Assembly (NCBI RefSeq): GCF_001456025.1 | Contig: NZ_LMTZ01000094.1 | Span: 1 to 64,000, forward strand | Length of the DNA: 64,000 bases | Source: Mastigocoleus testarum BC008 | GTDB lineage: Bacteria > Cyanobacteriota > Cyanobacteriia > Cyanobacteriales > Nostocaceae | Direction: 5' to 3' | Part shown: positions 8,944 to 18,000 of the stretch, one piece after another | Position numbering within the stretch: the first letter of the stretch is position 1 | Layout of the letters: each line of letters opens with the position of its first letter | Translations under genes and position numbers: made by a program | Notes under the pieces: generated by a model | Database searches by the model: none | Told to the model about the DNA's origin: nothing | Seen by the model: only the letters and a program-made list of their open reading frames with translations

Positions 8944-9366
8944 ATGAAAGAAAAAGGAATAGGGAAAAAGTATTTTACAACTCATGAGGATTTAGCTATT
9001 TACCAAATGGCATTTAAGAGCGCAATGCAAATTTTTGAACATTCTAAAAAGTTTCCAGTTGAAGAAAAATATTCATTAACCGATCAAATTCGTCGCTCTT
9101 CTCGCTCAGTTTGTGCTAACTTTGCTGAGGCTTGGAGAAAACGGAGATATAAAGCAGCTTTTGTTGCGAAACTCAGTGATTGTGTTAGCGTAGCGTCTCC
9201 GCAGGAGATATCTGAAGCTGCAGAAACTCAAGTTTGGTTAAAGTTTGCTGTGAAATGTCGGTATCTCACAGTCGAAAAAGGAAGAAAACTCTACGGAATT
9301 TACAATCAAATCCTTAGTGGTTTAGTAAAGATGATTAATCGCCCAGATGACTGGTTACTCGAATAA
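8944..9366 (+). CDS. Four-helix bundle protein (S23/IVP family)
   Basis: About 140 residues. The family hallmarks are present: LAIYQMAFKSAMQIFEHSKKFP, then TDQIRRSSRSVCANFAEAWRK and EAAETQVWLKFA. These proteins occur as 23S rRNA intervening-sequence products or stand-alone genes of unknown function. The frame is open further upstream, but the ATG at 8944 matches where the family normally begins. A dispersed palindromic repeat at 9184-9211 lies inside the frame and adds about nine residues (SVASPQEI) between KLSD and EAAETQ, where relatives join directly. The domain is otherwise complete. Confidence 0.8.
   Translation: MKEKGIGKKYFTTHEDLAIYQMAFKSAMQIFEHSKKFPVEEKYSLTDQIRRSSRSVCANFAEAWRKRRYKAAFVAKLSDCVSVASPQEISEAAETQVWLKFAVKCRYLTVEKGRKLYGIYNQILSGLVKMINRPDDWLLE
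9184..9211. repeat. Dispersed palindromic repeat inserted in frame
   Basis: GTTAGCGTAGCGTCTCCGCA followed by GGAGATAT, resembling a dispersed element common in Nostocales genomes. Here it interrupts the four-helix protein without breaking the frame. Confidence 0.6.
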
Positions 9367-9421
9367 CTCCCCACACTCCCCACACTTCCCACACTTCCCA
9401 CACTCCCTACACCTCCCACAC
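9367..9421. repeat. Short tandem repeat TTCCCACAC, right copy
   Basis: About six degenerate units (CTCCCCACA, CTTCCCACA) lie in the gap between the convergent four-helix and Cas6-like genes. They are the inverse of the array at 8698-8737. Confidence 0.6.
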
Positions 9422-9423
9422 TC

Positions 9424-10548
9424 TCAATCCCCAGTCTCCTGAACCAACGCCCTACGAGCCAACTTTGCATAAGTTTTGACAGTCTCATAAGGCATTTCTA
9501 AATCGGTTGCAATATCTTGTAAAGATTCCCCAAATTCCCGTCTCGCAAGAATAGTTGCTCTTTTCTGACATACGGAAATCGCCCGCTCTCCTCCCGTCCG
9601 CTTTTGCTTTGACATCAAAATATCAGTAATTTGAGAAATTCTCGAAGCTAATATAATCTCTAGTGATAGTGTTTCACTATCTTTTTCTTCTTCTTTTAAC
9701 CAATCTAAACGGGTTTGCCCCAGACCAAAAGTAGTTTTATGACCAGTACCACAATAGGGAGCAAGTTGACCGAGGGCATAAAATAAATTTACATATTCAG
9801 GATTTGAAAATGCATCCTTGGTTAAACCAAATTCCACTTCACCCGTAAATCCAGTAACAGAACCTCTTTTTCCTGCTGCTACTTTGGTTGTAGATATTTG
9901 ATGATGATGAATGATTACGTTTTTATCTATCCATTCCAAGAAATTTTCCTGTTTGACAGGTAACCCAGAAAAATCATTCCAGCGTCGTAAATAACTTTGA
10001 AAAACATTGAAAGGTAGTGGTAAGGGAAAATGATGTCCTTTGCGACGAAAACTGGTAGGACTAATAAAACTCAAAGATAGGTGATTTTTAGTTTCTTTTT
10101 TTAATAATTGAGCATAGGTAGTTGCTTGATGAGCGATCGCAACTGATTTAATTTTTAAAGGTGCATTACGAAGATCAATAATTGGTGGTAGATTTTGTAA
10201 CCAAGTTGCCATCCATTCAACCACTCGCGATGATAATGCAGATAAATACCAACGATAGTTGTAATCTGCTAAAAGTTGTAATTGTTTGCCATTATTTAAT
10301 ATCTCTCCTTCCAAACGAGAAATAGTAAAAGGCTTTTCTGATTCTCCATCATGCAAATATGCTGATAAATTGGGATTTGTTTGTCGTACTCGATCTAAAA
10401 ACCAGGCATGGAGTCCTTTAGCATATTCTGGGAATACAGTAGAGTTACCGACCGGTGTGACATCAAAAACAATACCAACCAATTCGGTCTCAGATGGCAA
10501 AGTCAGGGCTTTTTTGGATGAGGATTTTTTACGAGTGCGTGGAGACAT
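9424..10548 (-). CDS. Orphan Cas6-like endoribonuclease with C-terminal helix-turn-helix
   Basis: 374 residues. Residues 1-280 match the Cas6 RAMP layout: an N-terminal ferredoxin-like strand (ELVGIVFDVTPVG), the central SLSFISPTSFRR followed by FPLPLPFNVFQSYLRRW, and a C-terminal glycine-rich loop CGTGHKTTFGLGQTRL. Compare SPTSFKQ and GVGRKTSMGMGQTRI in the Cas6 of the I-D locus at 48100. Cas6 enzymes cut pre-crRNA in the repeat. Residues about 318-372 add a helix-turn-helix resembling sigma region 4 (ESLQDIATDLEMPYETVKTYAKLARRAL). It is unlinked to any array in the window. Candidate catalytic histidines are present but cannot be assigned. It may process repeats encoded elsewhere or be a repurposed RNA-binding regulator. 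Confidence 0.8.
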   Translation of the reverse strand: MSPRTRKKSSSKKALTLPSETELVGIVFDVTPVGNSTVFPEYAKGLHAWFLDRVRQTNPNLSAYLHDGESEKPFTISRLEGEILNNGKQLQLLADYNYRWYLSALSSRVVEWMATWLQNLPPIIDLRNAPLKIKSVAIAHQATTYAQLLKKETKNHLSLSFISPTSFRRKGHHFPLPLPFNVFQSYLRRWNDFSGLPVKQENFLEWIDKNVIIHHHQISTTKVAAGKRGSVTGFTGEVEFGLTKDAFSNPEYVNLFYALGQLAPYCGTGHKTTFGLGQTRLDWLKEEEKDSETLSLEIILASRISQITDILMSKQKRTGGERAISVCQKRATILARREFGESLQDIATDLEMPYETVKTYAKLARRALVQETGD

Positions 10549-10840
10549 GAGACATGCTGGGGATTGGGGACTGGAAATTGGATCTCAGAAATTAGGGATT
10601 GCAGTTTTTTAATTATTTGAACCATACATCCGCAAATCAAAATCTTTGTCCTAGAGTTAGCAATGCTACGTTTTTGCAATAGAGTCTATTTTCTTGAAAA
10701 TAGCTGCGATGCAAGCAATGAATATATCGATTAGGACATTATATTGTGGTTAGAAGGGAACAAAAAATATTTTATTAATTGTAGCGATTGTTGTACTTAT
10801 CCGGTAATTATTTTTCCAATGCCAAACAACCAGTTGCTAA

Positions 10841-10945
10841 ACCCCAATTAACAACCGAAACCAACATAAAAGTTATCAGCAAGCTAGATATTCTTTTCTG
10901 GTTGCTGCAACTATCGCCCAACTCCTAAATCAGCATAAATTATAA
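10841..10945 (+). pseudogene. Relic coding fragment at left edge of the conflict island
   Basis: An open stretch with no start reads TPINNRNQHKSYQQARYSF then LVAATIAQLLNQHKL and stop. The HKSYQQARYSF part reappears in frame in the matching direct repeat at 23332-23377, so both look like leftovers of the same unidentified gene. It overlaps the 3' end of the opposite-strand membrane protein gene. Confidence 0.35.
10863..10908 (+). repeat. Direct repeat flanking the conflict island, left copy
   Basis: 46 bp matching 23332-23377 at about 42 positions by eye, in the same orientation. Together they bracket the membrane-protein/STAND/vWA/TPR cluster. Confidence 0.6.
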
Positions 10946-11462
10946 TCTCCACAGCCAAGATTATCAAAAGAACGAGTTCCACAACACACAAAATATTAAT
11001 TGCTAAAGGCGGCTGCGGGACTAGAAACCAGAAAGCGCACAATGCTACTATACCGGATAAGACAAAAGTAATCTCATCAATAATTAATTGTTCTATTTTC
11101 CGTCGAAGACGACGTTTATCGCTTCTATGAGCGATTTCCCAACCAAAAATAGATTTTATATCTGTATTACCAGTTAATTCTTTAATTTTATCTACAAGAG
11201 TGTAGCGAATATATCTGCCGATTGCTGAGATTTTTTCATCGTTGACCAGATAAGTCCAACCAAGGATAAGACAAACCCAAGGAATCACTAGGAGTGCATA
11301 ATAGTTTGTTTTACCGGATAACGCGAAGGAGAGAATCGCACCAAATACACCTAAAGTTACATACAGCATATTGTCGCGAAACCCGATTCGCTGTGCTTGC
11401 TCTTCTTTTAGTTTTTCGTATTCGTGAAGATATACTTCGAGGATTTGTTGTTGGTCACTCAT
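10911..11462 (-). CDS. Unknown small membrane protein
   Basis: 183 residues. A charged N-terminal helix (LEVYLHEYEKLKEEQAQRI) leads to two hydrophobic segments (LYVTLGVFGAILSFAL and YALLVIPWVCLILGWTYLV). A cytoplasmic middle rich in Lys/Arg (RSDKRRLRRKIEQL) is followed by two more hydrophobic helices (FVLSGIVALCAFWFLV and NILCVVELVLLIILAVEII). The 2+2 helix layout recalls small membrane effectors found beside STAND or nucleotide-signalling systems, but I do not recognise the family. Its position at the left edge of the island is suggestive only. The start is the ATG at 11462. Confidence 0.6.
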   Translation of the reverse strand: MSDQQQILEVYLHEYEKLKEEQAQRIGFRDNMLYVTLGVFGAILSFALSGKTNYYALLVIPWVCLILGWTYLVNDEKISAIGRYIRYTLVDKIKELTGNTDIKSIFGWEIAHRSDKRRLRRKIEQLIIDEITFVLSGIVALCAFWFLVPQPPLAINILCVVELVLLIILAVEIIIYADLGVGR

Positions 11463-11980
11463 TTTTAAGTATACAAAGTTAGTTTTTGGATTAACTTTTT
11501 AGCGGCACATACTAACATACTATTTATGAGTTAGCGTATATCCGCACGTTCGCTTTGCGACAATCAAAGCTACAACACCTAAAAATAGTTTAATTCCTAA
11601 AAATAAAAAAACTGTAATTTTAAATTACTAATAGTCCAAATTCCTTTGAGAACCAAGAATTATCAATTAATCTACTGCTGTAGATTAAGTCTCCTGTTGA
11701 ATTACTATTGTTACCACTTTAGAAGAGCAGTTACAAGTAATTGAACAACAACAAGGTGGTAAAGAAGCAGTAGCAAGATTAAGGGAATTACTTTTTGAGA
11801 GTTGATGCTTAAAAGCAGGAAATGAGTAATTTTACTAAGCCAAATCAGCAGGATTCACCAAACTACATTTAAAAAATTTAGATTCATTTTATTTACACTT
11901 AAAATGTACTTTTCTCTCTGCTAAAAACAAAAACTTTACGCTAAATTTGTTATGAGCATTTTTCTTACTTTAAACTGCTA
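11463..11980. other. Intergenic region with a short coding relic
   Basis: 518 bp between divergent genes. At 11701-11805 an open stretch without a start codon reads IVTTLEEQLQVIEQQQGGKE and continues to a stop; it looks like the tail of a lost gene. Otherwise AT-rich with no recognisable feature. Confidence 0.35.
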
Positions 11981-13642
11981 ATGGTGAATTCTAACCCTAC
12001 TCCTCCCAAATTTTTTGTTTACGACAATCGTACTTGGGTCGGTCGCAGTAGCTTGATAAAAGACTTAAGTAGTCAAGTTCGCGATTCATGTCACTTGCTG
12101 ATACTTGTTGGTATTACGGGTATTGGTAAAACAGCTTTAGGGGAAAGAGTAACAATTGAGTTAGAAGATTGGCTTAATAGTGATTGGGATCGTTATCTTC
12201 AGGAAAATTTTGACAACGAAGAACAATCTTCTGATTTTGCCAGTGTAGCAGCAAGATTGTTAGAAAAATGTGGCGAACCAATTACACCAGAAGACCGTAA
12301 AGATACTCAAAGATTGCTTCATCGCTTAGTTAGACACTTGCAAGAAAATCGTTATTTGATACAGATTGATTCTTTAGAAAAAATATTGCAAGGGAATGAA
12401 GAGGAAGGTTGGAGTGATTTTATAGATGAATGGTGGGCGAAGTTTTTTAAAGCTTGGTTATCAAGTACTGAGAATAGTGAAAGTCGTTTTATTTTAACTT
12501 CACAGGACTTTCCTGCACAGATCGATCCAGAAAAACGATTTGAAAAATTTTGGTTTTGTCAGCTTCTGCGTGGATTGGAAAAACCAGAGCAGTTAGCTTT
12601 GTTTGGTAAAACTGGGTTAGATGTTAGCAATGAAGCCGAAGGTAGACCATTTTTAGAAAGAATTGGACGTGCTTATGAAGGTCATCCTTTAGCCTTAAAG
12701 GTGATAGCTGGGGAAATAGTTAATCGTCCTTTCAATAAAAATGTTTCAGCTTATTGGAAAAGATATGGGAAGGAAGTAGAAGAAGTTGAGAAAGCAATTG
12801 AAGAAGCAAAATCTGGAGGAATTACAGCATCAGCCGATGATAAGTTCAAATTGGCTCAATATACCCTCAATTTACGTCGGAATGTCAAATCTAGGCTAGA
12901 AAAAACATACAATCGTTTACACACAGATGTTCGTAATGCTTATTTACTTCTGTGTGAATCTTCGGTTTACCGTTGTGAAGTACCGGAAGAGTTTTGGCTT
13001 TCCCATTTGGAAGATTGGGATATAGATGAAGAAGGACAAGAGAAAGCTTTGGATACTTTGCGCGATCGCTATTTAGTTGAAGAATTAATTGATGAAAACA
13101 ATCAAGTTATGCTCAGACAGCATAATTTGATTCGAGGTGTATCGCTCGAGCGTTTGAAAAAACTGGATGATGAGGAAGGTGAGGAAGGTGAGGAAGGTGA
13201 GGAAGATGAGATAAATAATTCATCTAGTTTTGAAGCGTCAAATACTGAACAAAAATTAGCAGACGAGCAAATTAATTATCAGATATTTTCTGATTTATCA
13301 CCTGATGATATTTATCAACTCGAACAAGTTTTTCAAAATGTGTTTAGGCAAATTAATTCGATTGATGCAAGAAGAAGTATTCTGAAAATTTCTGGAATAA
13401 ATGATGGTTTTATTGATAATTTAGATTTTAACTTGAGTATTAGTGAATTTATCAATATTTTAATTTCCAAATTTTTAAAATATAAAGTTTATAGTCAAAA
13501 CAAAAATTATCATCCGATGGTAGTCTTCATTGACTATATTATTAAGCGACATCAGCAGTATAACTTGGATGATGCCCAAATCAATTTTTTAAATAGAATA
13601 GTTGTAGTAGGTAAAGAAAAAATTAAAGCTTTATTCGCTTAG
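11981..13642 (+). CDS. STAND NTPase with C-terminal effector-associated adaptor (family A)
   Basis: 553 residues. Residues about 10-395 form a NACHT/NB-ARC-like STAND NTPase: VGRSSLI entry motif, Walker A GITGIGKTALGER near residue 43, Walker B YLIQIDSLE near residue 127, and a winged-helix region with DRYLVEELIDENNQVMLRQH. An acidic linker (repeated EEGEEG from a 9-bp DNA repeat) leads to an adaptor domain, residues about 430-553 (IFSDLSPDDIYQLEQVFQNV, RRSILKISGI, HPMVVFIDYI, YNLDD). The same adaptor opens the 319- and 541-residue proteins downstream, so it probably recruits them. There is no TPR sensor array. The NTPase half is nearly a duplicate of that in the 1075-residue protein, which points to segmental duplication. 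Confidence 0.8.
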   Translation: MVNSNPTPPKFFVYDNRTWVGRSSLIKDLSSQVRDSCHLLILVGITGIGKTALGERVTIELEDWLNSDWDRYLQENFDNEEQSSDFASVAARLLEKCGEPITPEDRKDTQRLLHRLVRHLQENRYLIQIDSLEKILQGNEEEGWSDFIDEWWAKFFKAWLSSTENSESRFILTSQDFPAQIDPEKRFEKFWFCQLLRGLEKPEQLALFGKTGLDVSNEAEGRPFLERIGRAYEGHPLALKVIAGEIVNRPFNKNVSAYWKRYGKEVEEVEKAIEEAKSGGITASADDKFKLAQYTLNLRRNVKSRLEKTYNRLHTDVRNAYLLLCESSVYRCEVPEEFWLSHLEDWDIDEEGQEKALDTLRDRYLVEELIDENNQVMLRQHNLIRGVSLERLKKLDDEEGEEGEEGEEDEINNSSSFEASNTEQKLADEQINYQIFSDLSPDDIYQLEQVFQNVFRQINSIDARRSILKISGINDGFIDNLDFNLSISEFINILISKFLKYKVYSQNKNYHPMVVFIDYIIKRHQQYNLDDAQINFLNRIVVVGKEKIKALFA

Positions 13643-13663
13643 ATTATTTCAAATAATCGCTAA

Positions 13664-13897
13664 AAAAGTCGAGTAAAAGAAAATGGATGCAAAACAAATG
13701 AAACTAAATTTGCTTGGCGGAAAAAACCCAGCACCAGTGAATTTATAAATTGGTTAATACTTTTGGAGCGCGAAGAAGAAGCGAATGAAATTACTGCTCA
13801 AGTTTTAGCTGATATAGAGTTCAATAAACTTCCTTTTCTCCATACTTTAGTTAAGAATCAAAGTGACCTCAAAGCTTTGGAGCAATTGAAAATATAG
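13664..13897 (+). pseudogene. C-terminal remnant of a MoxR-family AAA+ ATPase
   Basis: A 77-codon open stretch with no start codon ends exactly one base before the vWA gene's ATG. It reads FAWRKKPSTSEFINWLILLE, then NKLPFLHTLVKNQSDLKAL and stop. The RKxPSTSE(L/F)xxW pattern followed by LPFLxxLLKxxxDL is the lid-domain tail of MoxR ATPases that partner CoxE-like vWA proteins. No Walker A, Walker B or upstream part is present; the preceding sequence is the family-A STAND gene. I infer that an ancestral moxR gene lost everything but its 3' end during rearrangement. Confidence 0.65.
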
Positions 13898-15046
13898 ATG
13901 ACTAAAACTGAATCATTTTTATTACCATTATTTCAGGAGTTACAGAAGCAAGGTATTCCTTTAGGAATGTCTGAATATTTACTAGCCCTTAAATCGATTC
14001 GAGAAGGAATAGGAATCGAAGATATTGATAGATTAGAACGCTTTTTGAAGTTACTTTGGGCTAAGTCTCAAGAAGATAGAGAAATCTTTAATTTAAAATT
14101 TACTGAATTAGTTAAACCTCGTTTATACAAGCCAATTATAATTGCTTCAAAAATAAACGAGGATGAGCCGTCAACAGATAGTAGTAATAAATCTATTACA
14201 GCTTCTCCTAGTTCGAAAAATAATCAAGTTGAAAAATCAAATCAAATAAAAACTGAAACTAAAACTAAAACTCCAACTAAACAGCAACAATATAATATTC
14301 CTGCTCGTTCCTCGAGAGAGTTATCTTCTATCAGAAACTTATCAAAATCTACTTATAAAAAAAATCCATATAACCTGATTCCTCGTTTACCTATGAGCCA
14401 ACGTGATATGACAGTAAGTTGGCGACATCTGCGAAGATTGCGACGAGAAGGTATTGCAGAAGATTTAGATGTACAAGAAACAATTAATGATATTTGTAAA
14501 ACTGGTTTTTTTCGTCGTCCTGTATTGCAACCTCGTCGTCGCAATCAAGTTGAATTAGTTTTATTGATTGACCGTGAAGGCTCAATGTCTCCCTTTAATC
14601 CACTTATGAAAGCTTTACAAAAAAGTATAGAAAAAGGAGGACTATTAGGCAAAATCAGTACTTATTATTTTCACGATTGTCCAGAAGTTTATTTCTATAA
14701 AAAACCAAATCTTACTCAAACTTGTCCCATTGAAGATGTATTATCAGAACAGGTTAGGGATAACAGTGTGCTTATTGTCAGTGATGCAGGAGCAGCACGG
14801 AGGACTTATGATGGGCAAAGATTAAAAGAAACAAAGGCATTTATTAAGCAGTTAAGACAATATACTTATCTATATGCTTGGTTAAATCCAGTTCCTCAAT
14901 CTCGATGGAAGACAACTACTGCTGAGAATATTGGCGAATTTGTACCAATGTATCCTTTGGATCGGCAGGGATTGAACGATATAGTTAAAATTTTAATAGG
15001 ACATCCCTTTCCCCCTGGAGTGAGGTTAGATGACCAAGACTCTTGA
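13898..15046 (+). CDS. vWA-domain protein, CoxE-like, of a MoxR-vWA-STAND system
   Basis: 382 residues. The N-terminal 75 residues (LLPLFQELQKQGIPLGMSEY and LERFLKLLWAKS) match CoxE-like vWA proteins. A polar low-complexity linker covers about residues 90-160. A Rossmann-type vWA domain follows from about 217 (VELVLLIDREGSMSPF), continuing through VLIVSDAGAARR. The MIDAS line is DxxGSMS instead of the classic DxSxS, so metal binding may be altered. Partners of this family are a MoxR ATPase, here reduced to the fragment just upstream, and a STAND or VMAP protein; the next gene overlaps it by 17 bp, so the two are co-translated. Confidence 0.75.
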   Translation: MTKTESFLLPLFQELQKQGIPLGMSEYLLALKSIREGIGIEDIDRLERFLKLLWAKSQEDREIFNLKFTELVKPRLYKPIIIASKINEDEPSTDSSNKSITASPSSKNNQVEKSNQIKTETKTKTPTKQQQYNIPARSSRELSSIRNLSKSTYKKNPYNLIPRLPMSQRDMTVSWRHLRRLRREGIAEDLDVQETINDICKTGFFRRPVLQPRRRNQVELVLLIDREGSMSPFNPLMKALQKSIEKGGLLGKISTYYFHDCPEVYFYKKPNLTQTCPIEDVLSEQVRDNSVLIVSDAGAARRTYDGQRLKETKAFIKQLRQYTYLYAWLNPVPQSRWKTTTAENIGEFVPMYPLDRQGLNDIVKILIGHPFPPGVRLDDQDS

Positions 15047-18000
15047 AGCAGTTGTCAGAAGGCGATGGCTACCTCCAGAATATGCTGTAAGGGAGGTAGT
15101 AGCTTTCGAACGTCGTTTTGGGAAAAAACATTTAGCTCTTGCTTGTCATGCTGCGTTACCTTTAATTTTAACTCCAGAATTAGTTAATCTAATTCGTATC
15201 AATTTTCTCGATACTGAAGATATTTCTTGGATAGCTGAAAGTGACTTACTGCTGTCTCCTTTATGTCGCCCCATTCAAGAAGATATTTATGAAGTAGAAC
15301 CCTGCGTGCGGGAAGTTTTATTAGTAGAATTGGAAGAAAAATTTCCTTGGCGAAGACCGTTTCAATTAGCAGAATTTTTACATTTTTATTTAGACAAACA
15401 GCCAGATTGGAAACTGCGCGCAGAATTAACTCGTACCCAAAAATGGATTGCTAAAGCTTATTTAGATCCTGATACTACCATTCAAGAAATCACACAGGAA
15501 CTAGAGAAAAGTTTACCCGAAGAGAATCCTGTTTTGGGTTTATCTGGTCAATCTTATTTTCCTCATTTGGTGGAAATTTTAGCAGAGCCATTAGAGCGTA
15601 CAAATTTATGGGATGAGCATCAATATTTGGTAAATACGACTCGTGCTTTGGCAAAACTTCTTGCTGGAGAAAGGGAAGGGTTAAGAGAAGAAGTTGAAGT
15701 AGAAGAAGTAGGAAAAGGGGAATTGATTTTAATTTCTCCTGGGATTGGTCAGTTGTTGCAAGATCCAGAAAATGAACCACAACCAACTACATCTCCTAAC
15801 TTTTTTGCTTACGATGAGGCTTGGGTTGGTCGGGAAAGTTTGATTAATAACTTAATTAGTCGAATTCGCGGTTCATGTCGCTTACTGGTGCTTGTTGGTA
15901 TTACGGGTATTGGTAAAACAGCTTTGGGGGAACGATTAGCTGTTGAATCGAAAGATTGGTTTGAAGATTGGAATAATTATCTCCAAGAGAATTTTGATAA
16001 TCAAGAACAATCTGCTGATTTTGGGAGTGTAGCAGCCAGATTGTTAGAAAAATGTGGCGAACCAATTACGTCAGAAGAACATAAAGATACTCAAAGATTA
16101 CTTAATCGCTTAGTCAGACACTTACAAGAAAATCGTTATTTGATACAGATTGATTCTTTAGACACAATCTTGGAAGGAAATGAAGAAGAAGGTTGGAGTG
16201 ATTTTATAGATGAGTGGTGGGTGAAGTTTTTTGAAGACTTTCTGAAAAGAGATTTTTGCAAAAGTTCTATCATTCTTACTTCACTGGATTTTCCTCAACA
16301 GATAGAAGAAAAAGGACATCGCTTTCAAAATTTCTTATATTTTCAACCAGTAAGCGGATTAGAAAAACCAGAGCAGTTAGCTTTGTTTGGTAATACTGGG
16401 CTAGATGTTAACAATGAAGCCGAAGGTAGACCATTTTTAGAAAGAATTGGACAAGCTTATGAAGGTCATCCTTTAGCTTTACGGGTAATTGCTGGTGAGA
16501 TTGTTAATCATCCTTTTAATAAAAATGTTTTAGCTTATTGGAAGAAATATGGAAATGAAGTAGAAGAAGTTGAGAAAGCAATTGAAGAGGCAATATCTGG
16601 TAGATTTACAGTAGGGGCAGATGACCAGTATAACTTACATAAATATACCCGTGATTTACGTCGCAATGTCAAATCTAGGTTAGAAAATACATTTAATCGC
16701 CTAAAAACCCAGGTACCTGATGCTTATAAATTATTACTTGAAACTTCTGTCTATCGCGGTTCAGTACCAGAAGATTTTTGGCTTTCTCATTTGGAAGATT
16801 GGGATATAGATGAAGAAGCACAAGAGAAAGCATTGAATATTTTGCGCGATCGCTATTTAGTTGAAGAATTAATTGATGAAAATAATCAAGTTATGCTTAA
16901 ACAGCATAATTTAATTCGAGGTGTATCGCTGGAGCATTTGAAACAACTGGATAAACTGGATGAAGAGGAAGAAGCAGATATCTCTAATCAAAATGATAGA
17001 GAAGAAGACTTGACAAATCTTGAAATTCCACCAGATAGACAATCAATTTTAACCAAGCTTGGGATTGAACCAGAATTTGTAAAATCTATCCAGCCACGTT
17101 GGAAACGCCAAGGATACAGAGCAGTTGTTAACTGGCTGACTAAATATAAACCTCAACCAGATGCTTCAAACTTAGAAAAAGTAACAGGTCTTCTTGAATC
17201 ATTTTATCATCTCTGCGAATTAGAGGATTGGGAAACAGCAAGTAAAATTCTTGTTTCTCATCTTGAAACCCCAACTCAAGAAGAATTGTATAACCAACTC
17301 GGAACTTGGGGATATTATTATCAGCAAATTAATTTGTGTAAGAAATTAATACACAAGCTAAATTATAAGTTAGATATTGAGTTATTGACTACATTCGGAA
17401 ATTCTTACTATGCTTTGGGAGATTATTCCATAGCAATTAATTATCTAGAACAAAGTTTAAAAACTGCACAGCAAATTGATGATTATCTTAGTAAAAGCAA
17501 TGCTTTAGTTAGTTTAGGAAAAGTTTATGAAGCTCTCGGTGATTATTCTAGAGCCATTAAGTTAAATGAACAAAGTTTGTCTATTACTAAAGAAATTAAT
17601 AATCGTAAAGGAGAAGCACAAGCACTTATTAATCTAGGAGTTGTCTATTATGATATAGCTAATTATGTCAAATCAATGAGTTATTCTGAGCAAGGTTTAT
17701 CCATTGCCATAGAAATTAATGATAAGCAAAGTGAAGGAATAGCGTTAGGAAACCTTGGTAATGTTTCTCTGGCATTAGGACAATATCAAAAAGCAATTTA
17801 TTATTATCAACAGTATTTAGCAATGGCTAGAGAAATAGGCGATCGCCTAAATGAAGGAAGGTGTCTAGGAACTTTAGGAAATGCTTATAAATCTTTGGGA
17901 GAGTATAAAAGAGCCATTGAGTACTATCAACAAAGTTTAATTATCGCAAAAGAAATAGGCGATCGTAGAGGAGAAGGAGAAGCTTTATATAATTTAGGCA

